Positions 53,537-62,436 are shown, counted from the stretch's first letter. The stretch: DNA of 64,000 nucleotides from Thermus antranikianii DSM 12462 (GCF_000423905.1 NZ_AUIW01000002.1:62001-126000); one strand, 5' to 3'. Translations and numbers: made by a program. Notes: generated by a model not told the origin, from the sequence alone.

Positions 53537-55120
53537 ATGGTGGAGATTTTGGATACCACCCTCAGGGACGGGACACAAGGGGAAGGGATCAGCCTTTCCG
53601 TGGACGACAAGGTGGCCATCGCCAAGCGCCTGGCGGCCTTTGGAATACACCTCATCGAGGGGGGTTGGCCGGGGTCCAACCCCAAGGACGCCGAGTTTTT
53701 CCGGCGCATGAAGGGGGTGGACCTGGGGGAGACGAGGTTGGCCGCCTTTGGGGCCACCAGGCGGAAGGGGCTTTTGCCGGAGGAGGATCCCTCGGTTCTG
53801 GCCCTGTTGGAGGCGGAAACCCCGGTGGTGGTCCTCTTCGGCAAGAGCTGGACCCTCCATGTCCTCGAAGCCTTGGAAACCACTTTGGAGGAGAACCTCC
53901 GCATGATCGAGGACACCGTGGCCTTCTTCACCAGGCGGGGAAGGCGAGTGGTGTACGATGCGGAGCACTTCTTTGACGGGTACAAGGAGGACCCCGGTTA
54001 CGCCCTGGCCACCTTGGAGGCGGCGGTCAGAGGTGGGGCGGACACCCTGGTCCTCTGCGACACCAACGGGGGCACCCTGCCCGAGGAGGTCTACGCCATC
54101 ACCAAGGCGGTGGTGGAGCGCTTCCCCCATTTGCGAATCGGCATCCACCCCCACAACGACGCCGAGCTGGCGGTGGCCAACGCTTTGGCGGCGGTGAGGG
54201 CGGGGGCCACCCACGCACAGGGCACCATCAACGGCTACGGGGAGCGCTGCGGCAACCTGAACTTGACCAGCTTCCTTCCCACCTTGGTCTTCAAGTACGG
54301 CATTCCCGCCATTCCGCCGGAAAGGCTAAAAGGGCTTAAGGAGCTCTCCCACTTCGTGGACGAGAGGGCCAACCAAACCCCCAACCGCCGGGCCCCCTAC
54401 GTGGGGGAGGCAGCCTTTGCCCACAAGGCGGGGGTGCACGTCTCCGCGGTCTTGAAGAACCCCCGCACCTACGAGCACATTCCTCCTGAGTGGGTGGGGA
54501 ATGGCCGCCGCTTCCTGGTGTCCGATGTGGCAGGACGTTCCAACCTCCTGGCCAAGCTTCAGGAGCTGGGGGTGGACCTCTCCAAGGAGGAGGCCAAGCG
54601 TCTATTGGATGAGGTCAAGGCCTTGGAATACGAAGGCTACGCCTTCGAGGGGGCGGAGGCCAGCTTCTACCTTCTGGCCCACCGCCTGAAAGGGGGAAGC
54701 TTGCCCTTCAGCGTGGAGGGGTTTTCCGTCTTCGTCCACGGCAGTGGCCTGGACACCGCCTGGGCCGAGGCCACGGTGCGGGTCAAGGTGGGCGAGAGCC
54801 TCCAGCACACGGCAGCGGAGAGCCCCTTTGGCCCGGTCTCCGCCCTGGACCGGGCTTTCCGCAAGGCGGTGTTGCAGTTTTACCCGGAGCTTTCCGACGT
54901 GGAACTCACCGACTACAAGGTGCGCATCCTTTCCGGCCAAGAGGCGGGGACCAACTCCGGGGTACGGGTGATGATCGAGATGAAGCGGGGGGAGGAGCGC
55001 TTCGCCACCGTGGGGGCCAGCGAGAACATCCTCGAGGCCTCCTTGAAGGCCCTCACCGACGGTTACGCCTACGCCCTCCTTTACCCGAGCCTCAAGGAGA
55101 CGGTGCCCAGGGCAGGCTGA
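53537..55120 (+). CDS. cimA: Citramalate synthase
   Basis: 527 residues from ATG 53537 (MVEILDTTLRDGTQGEG), with GGGGAGAAGG before it; the frame is open to 53438 but those residues are not conserved. The TLRDGTQGEGISLSVDDK, IEGGWPGSNPKDAEFF and HPHNDAELAVANALAAV segments are those of the CimA family (TIGR00977 type) rather than LeuA or homocitrate synthase. It condenses pyruvate and acetyl-CoA to citramalate, giving 2-ketobutyrate for isoleucine without threonine deaminase. A C-terminal regulatory domain is present. Its end overlaps a convergent gene by 29 bases. Confidence 0.92.
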   Translation: MVEILDTTLRDGTQGEGISLSVDDKVAIAKRLAAFGIHLIEGGWPGSNPKDAEFFRRMKGVDLGETRLAAFGATRRKGLLPEEDPSVLALLEAETPVVVLFGKSWTLHVLEALETTLEENLRMIEDTVAFFTRRGRRVVYDAEHFFDGYKEDPGYALATLEAAVRGGADTLVLCDTNGGTLPEEVYAITKAVVERFPHLRIGIHPHNDAELAVANALAAVRAGATHAQGTINGYGERCGNLNLTSFLPTLVFKYGIPAIPPERLKGLKELSHFVDERANQTPNRRAPYVGEAAFAHKAGVHVSAVLKNPRTYEHIPPEWVGNGRRFLVSDVAGRSNLLAKLQELGVDLSKEEAKRLLDEVKALEYEGYAFEGAEASFYLLAHRLKGGSLPFSVEGFSVFVHGSGLDTAWAEATVRVKVGESLQHTAAESPFGPVSALDRAFRKAVLQFYPELSDVELTDYKVRILSGQEAGTNSGVRVMIEMKRGEERFATVGASENILEASLKALTDGYAYALLYPSLKETVPRAG

Positions 55121-55625
55121 TCTCGGGGAAGGCCGAGGGGCTTACGGGCTCGGAGGGGGAGAGGAGGCGGATGAACCGGTAGCGTCCCTCCCGGGGCTCC
55201 CGGTAGACCTCGAGGAGGTTCTCCTTTAGGTTCACAAGCCATACCTCGGGGATTCCTGCTTCGGCGTAAAGGGGAAGCTTAACCTCCCGGTCAAACTCCA
55301 AGGAGGTGTCGGCTACCTCCACGAGCAGAAGAACATCCTCAGGGCGGGGGAGCCGGCCCTCGTAGCGTTCCAAGGGAGGTTGAAGCACCAGGAGATCGGG
55401 TTCGGGCTCGGAATCCTCCGAAAGATGAAGGGGGGACTGCACCGCCACCAAGGCCTTGCCTTGGAGAGCCTCCTTCAACATGTGATCGAGGCGCATCACC
55501 GCAAGAAAGTGCTTGGGTCCAATCGGGCTCATCTGGTAGACCTCTCCCCTTAGGAGCTCCACCCGGGGGACATCCCGGAAGGCCCGCTCAAATTCCTCCA
55601 CGCGGAAGCGGTAGCGGGTGGCCAT
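55092..55625 (-). CDS. Uma2-family (DUF820) putative nuclease
   Basis: 177 residues with the PD-(D/E)xK-like Uma2 pattern: an N-terminal helix-strand (VELLRGEVYQMSPIGPKHF), EPEPDLLVL, then VEVADTSLEFDREVKLPLYAEAGIPEVWLVN, where the Asp, Glu and Lys form the presumed metal site. The family is abundant in cyanobacteria and Deinococcus-Thermus, and its biological role is unknown. It starts 6 bases after a CATAAT box, so the message is probably leaderless. Confidence 0.85.
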   Translation of the reverse strand: MATRYRFRVEEFERAFRDVPRVELLRGEVYQMSPIGPKHFLAVMRLDHMLKEALQGKALVAVQSPLHLSEDSEPEPDLLVLQPPLERYEGRLPRPEDVLLLVEVADTSLEFDREVKLPLYAEAGIPEVWLVNLKENLLEVYREPREGRYRFIRLLSPSEPVSPSAFPEISLPWAPSP

Positions 55626-55631
55626 GCCTCC

Positions 55632-55637
55632 ATTATG
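55632..55637 (-). promoter_or_regulatory. -10 box of the Uma2 gene, leaderless spacing
   Basis: CATAAT on the minus strand, then GGAGGC and the ATG at 55625. It overlaps the stop codon of the upstream ABC permease gene. Confidence 0.45.
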
Positions 55638-56409
55638 CCCCTTGGCCCGAGTAGTGCCTTAGCCCCATGCGCCACAAGAGCCGCCAGAGGAGAAGAAAGG
55701 CCATGCCCCAGAAGAGCATCACCCAAACCCCCGGGAACAGATCCACCGTTTGCCCGGCCAGGAGGGCTGCGGGCAGGTAGACCAGGTAGGGGAAGGGGGT
55801 GAGGAGGGCCAGGGTCCTTAGGGGTTCGGGGAAGACCTCGAGGGGGGCGATGGTGCCGGAGAGGAAGAGGTAGAGGAGGAAGAAGACCTCTTCCACCGAA
55901 ACCGCCCGCTCCGTGAAGAAGGTGAGCATGGCGGTGGTGTACTGCATCAGGTAGCGGAGCAAAAAGGCCAAAAGGGTGAAAAGGAGCCCTAGGAGAAAGG
56001 GGCCAGGTTCGGGCACAAAGCGGGCTTCAGGGAAGAGCCAGAAGAAGAGGAGGGTGAGGAGCACCACGAAGGGCAACCGGGCCAGGCGCTCGGCCACGTG
56101 GGCCGCCAGGTGGTCAAAAAAGGGGTCAAGGGGCCTCAGAAGCCGGAAGGAAAGCCGTCCTTCCACCACGTCCCGCTCAAACTCCCACACCACCCAGACC
56201 ACCGTGGCCTGGCGCACCAGGAAGACCATGAGGAAGTAACGGGCAAACTCCCCTGGGGACAGGGCAAACTCCCCCTCCCTGGCCGCTTCGGTCCAGACCC
56301 CTAGGAGGATGAGGGGCAAGGCCCCGGCCAGGGCCCAGAGGAAGAGTTCCGCCCGGTACTCCAGCATGTAGGCCAGGTAGACGGTGAGGAGGGTTTGGGC
56401 TTTCCTCAT
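55633..56409 (-). CDS. ABC-2 type exporter permease (COG4587-like)
   Basis: 258 residues with six membrane helices, starting MRKAQTLLTVYLAYMLEYRAELF. The segment VWEFERDVVEGRLSFRLLRPLDPFFDHLAAHVAERLARLP is the cytoplasmic coupling region of this permease family, and GTIAPLEVFPEPLRTLALLTPFPYLVYLPA precedes the last helices. It overlaps the ATPase gene by 4 bases, and a second permease of the partner type lies divergently, so the three genes should form one exporter. Substrate unknown. Confidence 0.82.
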   Translation of the reverse strand: MRKAQTLLTVYLAYMLEYRAELFLWALAGALPLILLGVWTEAAREGEFALSPGEFARYFLMVFLVRQATVVWVVWEFERDVVEGRLSFRLLRPLDPFFDHLAAHVAERLARLPFVVLLTLLFFWLFPEARFVPEPGPFLLGLLFTLLAFLLRYLMQYTTAMLTFFTERAVSVEEVFFLLYLFLSGTIAPLEVFPEPLRTLALLTPFPYLVYLPAALLAGQTVDLFPGVWVMLFWGMAFLLLWRLLWRMGLRHYSGQGA

Positions 56410-57428
56410 GCTTCCTCCAAGGCCGGGCTCTGGGTCGGCCCCGAAGGGGCGATCTTGTACACCCGGGCGATGACCTCTTCCAAAGGGGGGTCCCGCACCT
56501 CGAGGTCCTCCACGGGAAGCCTTTTGAGGATCTCCGCTACCCTTTCCGTAAGCCTCTCCCGGGGCACCAGAAGCCGGGCCTTAAGGCCCTCGAGGTCCCT
56601 GACCTCTCCAAAGGCCAGGAAGGCTTCCCTGGGCAGGGGGTAGGCCAGGGTGAGCCCCACCTCCCGGTAGGGGGCGAAGCGTTCCAGAAGCCCTGCCAGG
56701 GGTCCATCGTAGAGCAGCCTTCCCTGGTGGATCACCAAGACCCGCTCCGCCAGGGCAGCGATGTCCGCCATGTAATGGCTGGTGAGGAGGACTGTGGCCC
56801 CGTAGCGCCGGTTGTACTCCCGGATGAACTCTCGCACCGCCACCTGGGCGTTCACGTCCAGGCCCAGGGTGGGTTCGTCCAGAAAGAGCACCTCCGGGCG
56901 GTGGAGAAGGGCCGCCAGGAGCTCGGCCTTCATCCTTTCCCCCAGGGAGAGCTTGCGCACGGGCTGGTGGAGCTTATTCGTTAGGGAGAGCATTTCCGAA
57001 AGCTCCGAAACCCGCTTCCGGAACTCCCCTTCGGGGATATCGTAGATGGCGGCGTTGAGGCGGAAGGTGTCCAGGGCGGGCAGGTCCCAGATGAGCTGCT
57101 GCTTGTTGCCCATCACCAGGGTGATCTTTTTCAAAAAGGCCTTTTCCCGTCGCCAGGGAATGTGCCCCGCCACCACCGCCTTACCCCGGGTGGGGTGGAT
57201 CAGGCCGGTGAGCATCTTCAAGGTGGTGGTCTTGCCCGCCCCGTTGGGGCCCAGAAAGCCCACCACCTCGCCCCTTGCGATTTGGAAGTTCACCCCTTCC
57301 ACCGCCTTCACCGTGCGGTACTGGCGGAAGAGGAAGTGGCGCAGGGTGGCAAGGAGGCTTTCCTCCTTCAAGGCCACCCGGTAGTGCTTGGTGAGGTCCT
57401 GGGCAAGGATGATGGGTTCCGCCGACAC
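56406..57428 (-). CDS. ABC-2 type exporter ATPase
   Basis: 340 residues from GTG 57428. Walker A GPNGAGKTT, signature LSLGERMKAEL (a common variant for this exporter family), Walker B VLFLDEPTLGLD and switch SHYMADIAAL are intact. An N-terminal extension (LTKHYRVALKEESLLATLRHFLFRQYRTVKAVEGV) before the Walker A is typical of ATPases paired with COG4587/COG3694 permeases. The message is probably leaderless (TAGACT 6 bases before the GTG). Confidence 0.9.
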   Translation of the reverse strand: MSAEPIILAQDLTKHYRVALKEESLLATLRHFLFRQYRTVKAVEGVNFQIARGEVVGFLGPNGAGKTTTLKMLTGLIHPTRGKAVVAGHIPWRREKAFLKKITLVMGNKQQLIWDLPALDTFRLNAAIYDIPEGEFRKRVSELSEMLSLTNKLHQPVRKLSLGERMKAELLAALLHRPEVLFLDEPTLGLDVNAQVAVREFIREYNRRYGATVLLTSHYMADIAALAERVLVIHQGRLLYDGPLAGLLERFAPYREVGLTLAYPLPREAFLAFGEVRDLEGLKARLLVPRERLTERVAEILKRLPVEDLEVRDPPLEEVIARVYKIAPSGPTQSPALEEA

Positions 57429-57434
57429 CCCTAT

Positions 57435-57454
57435 AGTCTACCCTGTGGTCTAAT
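57435..57454. promoter_or_regulatory. Divergent -10 boxes of the ABC exporter genes
   Basis: Minus strand TAGACT (57440-57435), 6 bases before GTG 57428; plus strand TCTAAT (57449-57454), 7 bases before GTG 57462. Both genes would be leaderless, and their promoters overlap. Confidence 0.5.
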
Positions 57455-57461
57455 GTTTCCT

Positions 57462-58235
57462 GTGCGGTACCTGAGGGTTTTCCTCCTTTTCCTTCGCCTC
57501 AGCCTGGCGGCGGAGATGGAGTACCGGCTCAACTTCCTCCTGGGCCTTCTCTCCTCGGCCCTGACCCTTCTTGGGGCCCTGTTTGGTCTGGTGCTCCTCT
57601 ACCAAGGAGGGTACCGGCCCGGAGGGTGGGCCTGGGAGGAGGCGCTTTTGGTCCTGGCGGCCTTCACCCTCCTTCAGGGCCTGGGGGGCACCCTTTTGGC
57701 CCCAAACCTCAACAAGATCGTGGAACACGTGCAGCAGGGCACCCTGGACTTCGTCCTTCTGAAGCCCTTGGATCCCCAGTTCTGGCTTTCCTTAAGGGTA
57801 TTTTCCCCATGGGGCCTGGGGGATTTTCTCCTGGGGCTCGGCCTTCTTTTCTATGCAGGGTTGCGCCTGGGGCTTGGGGCTTGGGACTACCTGGCCTTCG
57901 CCGGATACTGGGTGCTGGGGGCCTTGATGCTCTATAGCCTCTGGTTCCTCCTGGCCACCACCAGCATCTGGTTCGTGAAGATCTACAACGTCACCGAGGT
58001 CCTTAGGGGGCTACTGGAGGCGGGCCGGTTTCCCGTGGGGGCCTACCCGGCCTTGTACCGGGTTTTCTTCACCTTCGTGGTACCCGTGGCCTTCCTCACC
58101 ACCGTGCCCGCCCAGGCCGCCCTAGGAAGGGGAGAGGTTCCCCTTCTCGCCTCGGGCCTGGCTCTTTTCCTGTTCCTCCTCGCCCGGGGGTTTTTCCGCT
58201 TCGCCCTAAGGAGCTACACCTCGGCGAGCAGTTAA
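57462..58235 (+). CDS. ABC-2 type exporter permease (COG3694-like)
   Basis: 257 residues from GTG 57462; ATG 57453 would overlap the -10 box and add three residues. Six membrane helices; the coupling segment [31 protein letters not shown] parallels that of the other permease, and [23 protein letters not shown] follows. It is transcribed away from its ATPase and sister permease, an unusual split for a three-gene exporter that would normally be one operon. Its stop codon overlaps the plsY -10 box. Confidence 0.8.
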   Translation: MRYLRVFLLFLRLSLAAEMEYRLNFLLGLLSSALTLLGALFGLVLLYQGGYRPGGWAWEEALLVLAAFTLLQGLGGTLLAPNLNKIVEHVQQGTLDFVLLKPLDPQFWLSLRVFSPWGLGDFLLGLGLLFYAGLRLGLGAWDYLAFAGYWVLGALMLYSLWFLLATTSIWFVKIYNVTEVLRGLLEAGRFPVGAYPALYRVFFTFVVPVAFLTTVPAQAALGRGEVPLLASGLALFLFLLARGFFRFALRSYTSASS

Positions 58236-58238
58236 AAT
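58233..58238 (+). promoter_or_regulatory. -10 box of plsY, leaderless spacing
   Basis: TAAAAT, then 7 bases, then ATG 58246. The box contains the TAA stop of the upstream permease gene. Confidence 0.5.
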
Positions 58239-58245
58239 CCCCCCT

Positions 58246-58848
58246 ATGGGGTCGGCGCTTCTGGCTCTGGTGGTGGCCTACCTCTTCGGCTCCATTCCCG
58301 CCGGGGTTCTGGTGGCCAGAACCTACGGGGTGGACATCCGCAAGGTGGGTTCGGGCAACATCGGGGCCACCAATGTCCTCAGGGCCTTGGGGCCTGGGCC
58401 CGCCTTGATGGTGGCCTTCTTTGATGTCTTCAAGGGTGGGGTGGCCGTCTTGATCGCGCGGGCGGTGGGGATAGAGGGACCCCTTTTGGGCGGGGTGGCT
58501 TTGGCGGCGGTGCTGGGCCACAACTACTCCCTGTTTTTGGGGTTTAGGGGGGGAAAGGGGGTGGCCACCAGCTTCGGCACCCTCCTCTTTCTGGATCCCA
58601 TCCTGGCCCTGTGGACCTTCCCCATCGGGGTGTCGGTGATGCTCCTCACCCGGTACGTGTCCGCGGGGAGCATGACCGGGGGGGTGGCGGCCATGGTTTT
58701 GGCCCTGGCCCTTTCCCGCCCCCTTTGGGAGGTGGTCACCGTGGGCCTCATGGCCCTTCTCATCTTCTGGACCCACCGGGAAAACTTGAAGCGTCTCCAG
58801 GCGGGAACGGAAAGGCGCCTGGGGGAGAAGGAGGGAGGTCATGCTTGA
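58246..58848 (+). CDS. plsY: Acyl-phosphate:glycerol-3-phosphate acyltransferase PlsY
   Basis: 200 residues and about seven membrane helices. All three PlsY motifs are intact: [19 protein letters not shown] with [31 protein letters not shown], and the C-terminal [17 protein letters not shown]. It transfers an acyl chain from acyl-phosphate to glycerol-3-phosphate, the first step of phospholipid synthesis. It contrasts with the eroded PlsY-like half of the fusion at 42068. It overlaps bshB1 by 8 bases. Confidence 0.95.
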   Translation: MGSALLALVVAYLFGSIPAGVLVARTYGVDIRKVGSGNIGATNVLRALGPGPALMVAFFDVFKGGVAVLIARAVGIEGPLLGGVALAAVLGHNYSLFLGFRGGKGVATSFGTLLFLDPILALWTFPIGVSVMLLTRYVSAGSMTGGVAAMVLALALSRPLWEVVTVGLMALLIFWTHRENLKRLQAGTERRLGEKEGGHA

Positions 58849-59524
58849 CCTCCTGGTCCTTGCTCCTCATCCCGACGACGGGGAGCTGGGATGCGGGGGT
58901 ACCCTGGCCCGGGCCAAGGCCGAGGGGCTCAGCACGGGGATTTTGGACCTCACCCGGGGGGAGATGGGTTCCAAGGGTACGCCGGAGGAGAGGGCCAAGG
59001 AGGTGGAGGAGGCAAGCCGCATCCTGGGCCTAGACTATAGGGGCAACCTGGGCTTGCCGGATGGGGGGCTTGGGGATGTGCCGGAGCAGCGCCTTAAGCT
59101 TGCCCAGGCCTTGAGGCAGCTCAGGCCCCGCATCGTCCTCGCCCCCCTCGAGGCCGACCGCCACCCCGATCACACCGCGGCAAGCCGCCTAGCGGTGGCG
59201 GCGGTGCATCTGGCAGGCCTCAGGAAAGCCCCCCTAGAGGGGGAGCCCCACCGGGTGGAGCGGCTTTTCTTCTACCCTGGAAACCATCCCTTTACCCCGA
59301 GCTTCCTGGTGAAGATCTCCGCTTTCATAGATCAGTGGGAGCAGGCGGTTCTGGCCTACAAGAGCCAGTTTTCCGGGGAGGGGGTGAGCGAGACCGTGGG
59401 GCCCAAGGGGGTGGAGGCCAGGAAGGCCATGCGCCGCTACTTCGGCAACTACCTGGGGGTGGACTACGCCGAGCCCTTTGTGAGCCCCTTGCCCGTCCTC
59501 TACACCCCCTGGAGCCGGGCCTAG
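58841..59524 (+). CDS. bshB1: Bacillithiol biosynthesis deacetylase BshB1
   Basis: 227 residues of the LmbE/PIG-L zinc deacetylase family. Zinc ligands are in [17 protein letters not shown] and [27 protein letters not shown] is characteristic of BshB1 rather than BshB2. It removes acetyl from GlcNAc-malate, the second step of bacillithiol synthesis. GGAGAAGGAGGGAGGTC provides the ribosome-binding site inside plsY. A YpdA-type reductase elsewhere in the window completes the redox theme. Confidence 0.9.
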   Translation: MLDLLVLAPHPDDGELGCGGTLARAKAEGLSTGILDLTRGEMGSKGTPEERAKEVEEASRILGLDYRGNLGLPDGGLGDVPEQRLKLAQALRQLRPRIVLAPLEADRHPDHTAASRLAVAAVHLAGLRKAPLEGEPHRVERLFFYPGNHPFTPSFLVKISAFIDQWEQAVLAYKSQFSGEGVSETVGPKGVEARKAMRRYFGNYLGVDYAEPFVSPLPVLYTPWSRA

Positions 59525-60138
59525 AAGAGGGGCTCCTGGCTCACCGTCTTCACCTGGCGGCGTTCCTTGGGGGGAAGGGCATCCAGGGCCCGCTTCACCT
59601 CCTGGATGTCCAGCCAGGTGAGGTGCTTGGGGCTTCCCGGGGTACGGCTCGGGTTTCGCAGGAGGTAGGCGGGGTGGAACATGGGAAAGACCCGGATCCC
59701 GTGCCACTCAAACCACTGTCCCCGCACCTTGGTGATGGAAACCTTCTCCCCGAGGAAGAACTCCGCTGCCACCGCTCCCAAGGGGACGATGATCTGGGGG
59801 GCGATGAGCTCGATCTGCTTGAGGAGCCACTTGTCCGTGCAGACCTTGGCCTCGTCGGGAAGGGGGGCGCGGTTTCCCGGGGGGCGGCACTTGACGATGT
59901 TGGTGATGTAAACGGATTCCCGGGGGATGCCGGCGGCCTCGAGGATCCGGTTGAGAAGCTGCCCCGCTTTCCCCACGAAGGGGCGCCCCGTCTTGTCCTC
60001 CTCTTCGCCCGGCCCTTCCCCCACGATCATCAGCTGGGCGTCAGGGTTCCCTTCCCCGAAGACCACCTGGGTGCGGCCTTCCGCCAAGCGGCAGGCGGTG
60101 CAGGCCCTGGCCTGAGCTTGTAATAGTTCCAGGGTCAT
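59521..60138 (-). CDS. Uracil-DNA glycosylase, family 4 (iron-sulfur)
   Basis: 205 residues. Motif A is GEGPGEEEDKTGRPFVG and motif B HPAYLLRNP; four cysteines (ACTACRL, CRPPGN and VCTDKW) fit the [4Fe-4S] cluster of thermophilic family-4 UDGs, first described in Thermotoga and Thermus. It excises uracil from DNA, important where cytosine deaminates fast at high temperature. It overlaps the upstream small gene and convergent bshB1, each by 4 bases. Confidence 0.94.
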   Translation of the reverse strand: MTLELLQAQARACTACRLAEGRTQVVFGEGNPDAQLMIVGEGPGEEEDKTGRPFVGKAGQLLNRILEAAGIPRESVYITNIVKCRPPGNRAPLPDEAKVCTDKWLLKQIELIAPQIIVPLGAVAAEFFLGEKVSITKVRGQWFEWHGIRVFPMFHPAYLLRNPSRTPGSPKHLTWLDIQEVKRALDALPPKERRQVKTVSQEPLF

Positions 60139-60503
60139 TGCAGGGGTTTGCGGGCCTTCCGGGCCTCCCGCCGGGTCTTGGGGTCCAGGCCGATCATGAG
60201 GAAGAAGTTCTCCAGGGCGTTTTCCTGGCCCTTGATCTCGGGGTACTGGTCCTCCGGGGTGCCGGTGACAAAGGGCAGGGATTTGTAGAGCTCCAGGGCG
60301 TACCGCACCACGGCCTCCGGCCCCTCGGCCTCCGCCACCTCGGCCAGCTTGGCGTAGACCTCGCGCCGGGCTTCCGCATGGCGGCGGAAGACCTCCGGGT
60401 TCGGCGTCTCCGGCGCCCGGAGGACGTCCTGCTTGGCGATGCGGCGGTAATGCTTCAAGCCCCGAACGATCTCCTCCGTGGTCAGCGTGATCTTGAACTC
60501 CAT
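60135..60503 (-). CDS. Small helical protein of unknown function, cotranscribed with UDG
   Basis: 122 residues, mostly alpha-helical and charged, beginning MEFKITLTTEEIVRGLKHYRR. I do not recognise a family. AAAGGAGCGGGG precedes the ATG and a perfect TATAAT lies 40 bases upstream. The 4-base overlap with the UDG gene suggests co-expression, but nothing in the sequence (no zinc site, no enzyme motif) shows a DNA-related role. Confidence 0.6.
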   Translation of the reverse strand: MEFKITLTTEEIVRGLKHYRRIAKQDVLRAPETPNPEVFRRHAEARREVYAKLAEVAEAEGPEAVVRYALELYKSLPFVTGTPEDQYPEIKGQENALENFFLMIGLDPKTRREARKARKPLQ

Positions 60504-60542
60504 CCCCGCTCCTTTCCGGCCTAAGGGCCCTACCTTTGGGAG

Positions 60543-60548
60543 ATTATA
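60543..60548 (-). promoter_or_regulatory. -10 box of the small gene-UDG operon
   Basis: A perfect TATAAT on the minus strand, about 40 bases before ATG 60503. No convincing -35 box is visible at 16-18 bp. Confidence 0.5.
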
Positions 60549-60682
60549 TAGCCGGGAGGGAGGGCAAAGCCAGGTAAAGGGCGGCCCTTGTCAAGGCCCA
60601 GGGCCGGGTGGGTTATCCCGGGATTGCTGGTGCCTCGGGAGAGTGATGGCTTGGCTCAAGGGCTGGCGCAGGTTAAAGTGGC

Positions 60683-60688
60683 TATACT
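60683..60688 (+). promoter_or_regulatory. -10 box of the pseudokinase gene, leaderless spacing
   Basis: TATACT, then 7 bases, then ATG 60696. No ribosome-binding site precedes the ATG. Confidence 0.55.
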
Positions 60689-60695
60689 TGTAGGG

Positions 60696-61832
60696 ATGGA
60701 GGTTTTGGGCAACTATTGGCTGCGGCGCATTCTTGTCCGTATTGCTTCCGTCGTCGTTTACGAAGGCCAGGATACCCACACCGGGATGCCGGTGATGGTG
60801 CTGAAGGGAGCCCAGGGAACGCCAGCTTTGGGGGAAGGAGTGCTTCCCCTTTTGGAGGAAACGCCGGAGGCCTGGGTGCTGGAGTGGCCCATCGGGGCGG
60901 TTCCCTTAAGCCAGTACCTGGGGGTGGCGGATCTGGAGCGCCTGGAGCATTGGGTAGGGGAGATGGCCCGTATTCTGGCTTCCTTGAAAGCCCAGGGAGT
61001 GTCCCATGCCCCCATCCCCGAGCTTTGCCTGGTGAAGGGCAAGCGGGTGTGGCTGGCCGGGGTGGGGCTTAAGGAGCTTTCCGGGGAGCCGGAGAAGGCC
61101 CTTGCCGCTTTGGCTCGGGCCTTGGCCGGGGAGCGCTATCCCGAGTTTCCCTTAAGGGAAACCTTGGAAAGGATTGAGGCCAAGGCGGAACCCCTGGAGG
61201 TTCTCTTTTCCGAGCCTGCCCATGTTGCGCAGAAGGCCGAGGCCCTGCCCTTGGAAACCCCTGGCCAGGAAGCTCGGCCCCTCGAGGAACCCCCCTCCAA
61301 GCCTGAGGAGGCGCCCTCCAGGCTCCCTTCCGCCTCGCGGAAGGTGTTGAGCGTGGACCCGGTTCCCGAGGCCTCGGATGGCCAGAAGGCCTCCCAGGCC
61401 AAGGAAACCTCACCCCCCGAGGGCAAGACCCCAAGCCGGCCCCGGGTCATCCGCATCGAGGAGCCCGAGGAGCCTTCCTTTACCGTGGTGGAACCTCCGC
61501 GGCCCAGGAGGCGGTCCTTTCTCTTGGGGCTTCTAGGTGCCGTGGCGCTTTTGGGTTTGGCCCTTTTGTTTCTTCGTCCTTCTTCCCCTTCCAGAGGGGG
61601 ATACGTGATGGAGTTCCGCACCGATCCCCCCACGGAGCGGGCGGAGGTGTTTCTCCTCGAGGTGCCGGAGGGTTCCAGGATGGCGCCCGGCCAGCTGCTC
61701 CTCACCGCCCCAGGCCGGGCGGAGTTCGACCAGAAGGGGGTATACCGCTTGCGCATCCGGGTGGCGGGCCGCGATCCCGTGGACTACCTCCTGGAGGTGC
61801 CGGGGCCGCCCTTGGTCATCAAGGTACGCTAA
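60696..61832 (+). CDS. Transmembrane pseudokinase with PEGA-like C-terminal domain
   Basis: 378 residues from ATG 60696. Residues 5-40 (NYWLRRIL...VVVYEGQDTHTGMPVMVLK) follow the N-lobe of Ser/Thr kinases with the VAIK-type lysine at 37. Where the catalytic loop and DFG should be, residues 104-124 read HAPIPELCLVKGKRVWLAGVG: the HRD aspartate and the DFG aspartate are lost. A Pro/Glu-rich linker (about 180-270), one membrane helix (about 271-293) and an exported beta-domain resembling PEGA repeats follow. It is probably a binding or scaffold protein at the envelope, not an enzyme. The kinase relationship is inferred from pattern only. Confidence 0.6.
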   Translation: MEVLGNYWLRRILVRIASVVVYEGQDTHTGMPVMVLKGAQGTPALGEGVLPLLEETPEAWVLEWPIGAVPLSQYLGVADLERLEHWVGEMARILASLKAQGVSHAPIPELCLVKGKRVWLAGVGLKELSGEPEKALAALARALAGERYPEFPLRETLERIEAKAEPLEVLFSEPAHVAQKAEALPLETPGQEARPLEEPPSKPEEAPSRLPSASRKVLSVDPVPEASDGQKASQAKETSPPEGKTPSRPRVIRIEEPEEPSFTVVEPPRPRRRSFLLGLLGAVALLGLALLFLRPSSPSRGGYVMEFRTDPPTERAEVFLLEVPEGSRMAPGQLLLTAPGRAEFDQKGVYRLRIRVAGRDPVDYLLEVPGPPLVIKVR

Positions 61833-61836
61833 GGCC

Positions 61837-62436
61837 ATGACCGAGCACCCCGCCGTCTATGTGTACCGTTACTTCTTCGCCGGGGAGGAGGCGGGGGAGG
61901 GAAGGTTGGAGGTGCGCCCCCTGCCGGAAGGAGGCGTGAAGGCCACCCTCACCGCCGAGGTGAACCTGCCCCTGCCCAAGACCCGCCAACGCTGGCAGAC
62001 GGAAACGGACGCCGAGGGCTTCTCCCTGTACTTCGCCGAGCGGGTGGAGGGGCGGGAGAGCCGGGTCTTCACCGTGGAGAGGCTGGAGGAGGAAGGGGTG
62101 GTGCTGGTCACCCAGGGCAAGGAGAGCGTGGCCCTGCCCTTTGTGGCCCCCTACCACGACCCCCTCTCCCTTCTCCTGGCCCTTCCCCGCCTGGCCCTGG
62201 AGCCGGGAGGGGTGGCCCGCTTTCCCATGCCCGGGGGCCGGGTGTACGTGGAAAGGCTTGCGGACCTCGAGGTGAATGGGCGCATGCGCCGGCATTACCG
62301 CCTTCGCCCGGGGCTTACCCTGATTGAGCTGGAGGAAGGGCTTCCCGTAAGGATGGCCCAGCAGGTGCAGGACCACGTGTTCGAGGCGGTGCTCGAGGGG
62401 GTGGAGGAGGTGAAGAGGCGCCGCCGCTGGGTATAG
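61837..62436 (+). CDS. Conserved-type protein of unknown function
   Basis: 199 residues, beta-strand rich, starting 4 bases after the pseudokinase gene. The run [22 protein letters not shown], then [20 protein letters not shown] and a late [30 protein letters not shown], is reminiscent of DUF3108/DUF6134-like proteins, which bind or carry envelope components. However, no signal peptide is visible and the match is weak. The hisD -10 box is inside its last codons. Confidence 0.5.
   Translation: MTEHPAVYVYRYFFAGEEAGEGRLEVRPLPEGGVKATLTAEVNLPLPKTRQRWQTETDAEGFSLYFAERVEGRESRVFTVERLEEEGVVLVTQGKESVALPFVAPYHDPLSLLLALPRLALEPGGVARFPMPGGRVYVERLADLEVNGRMRRHYRLRPGLTLIELEEGLPVRMAQQVQDHVFEAVLEGVEEVKRRRRWV

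Noticed and set aside
57162-57461. Upstream extension of the ABC permease frame
   Set aside because: It is antisense to the ABC ATPase gene and His/Pro-rich; the permease begins at 57453 or 57462.
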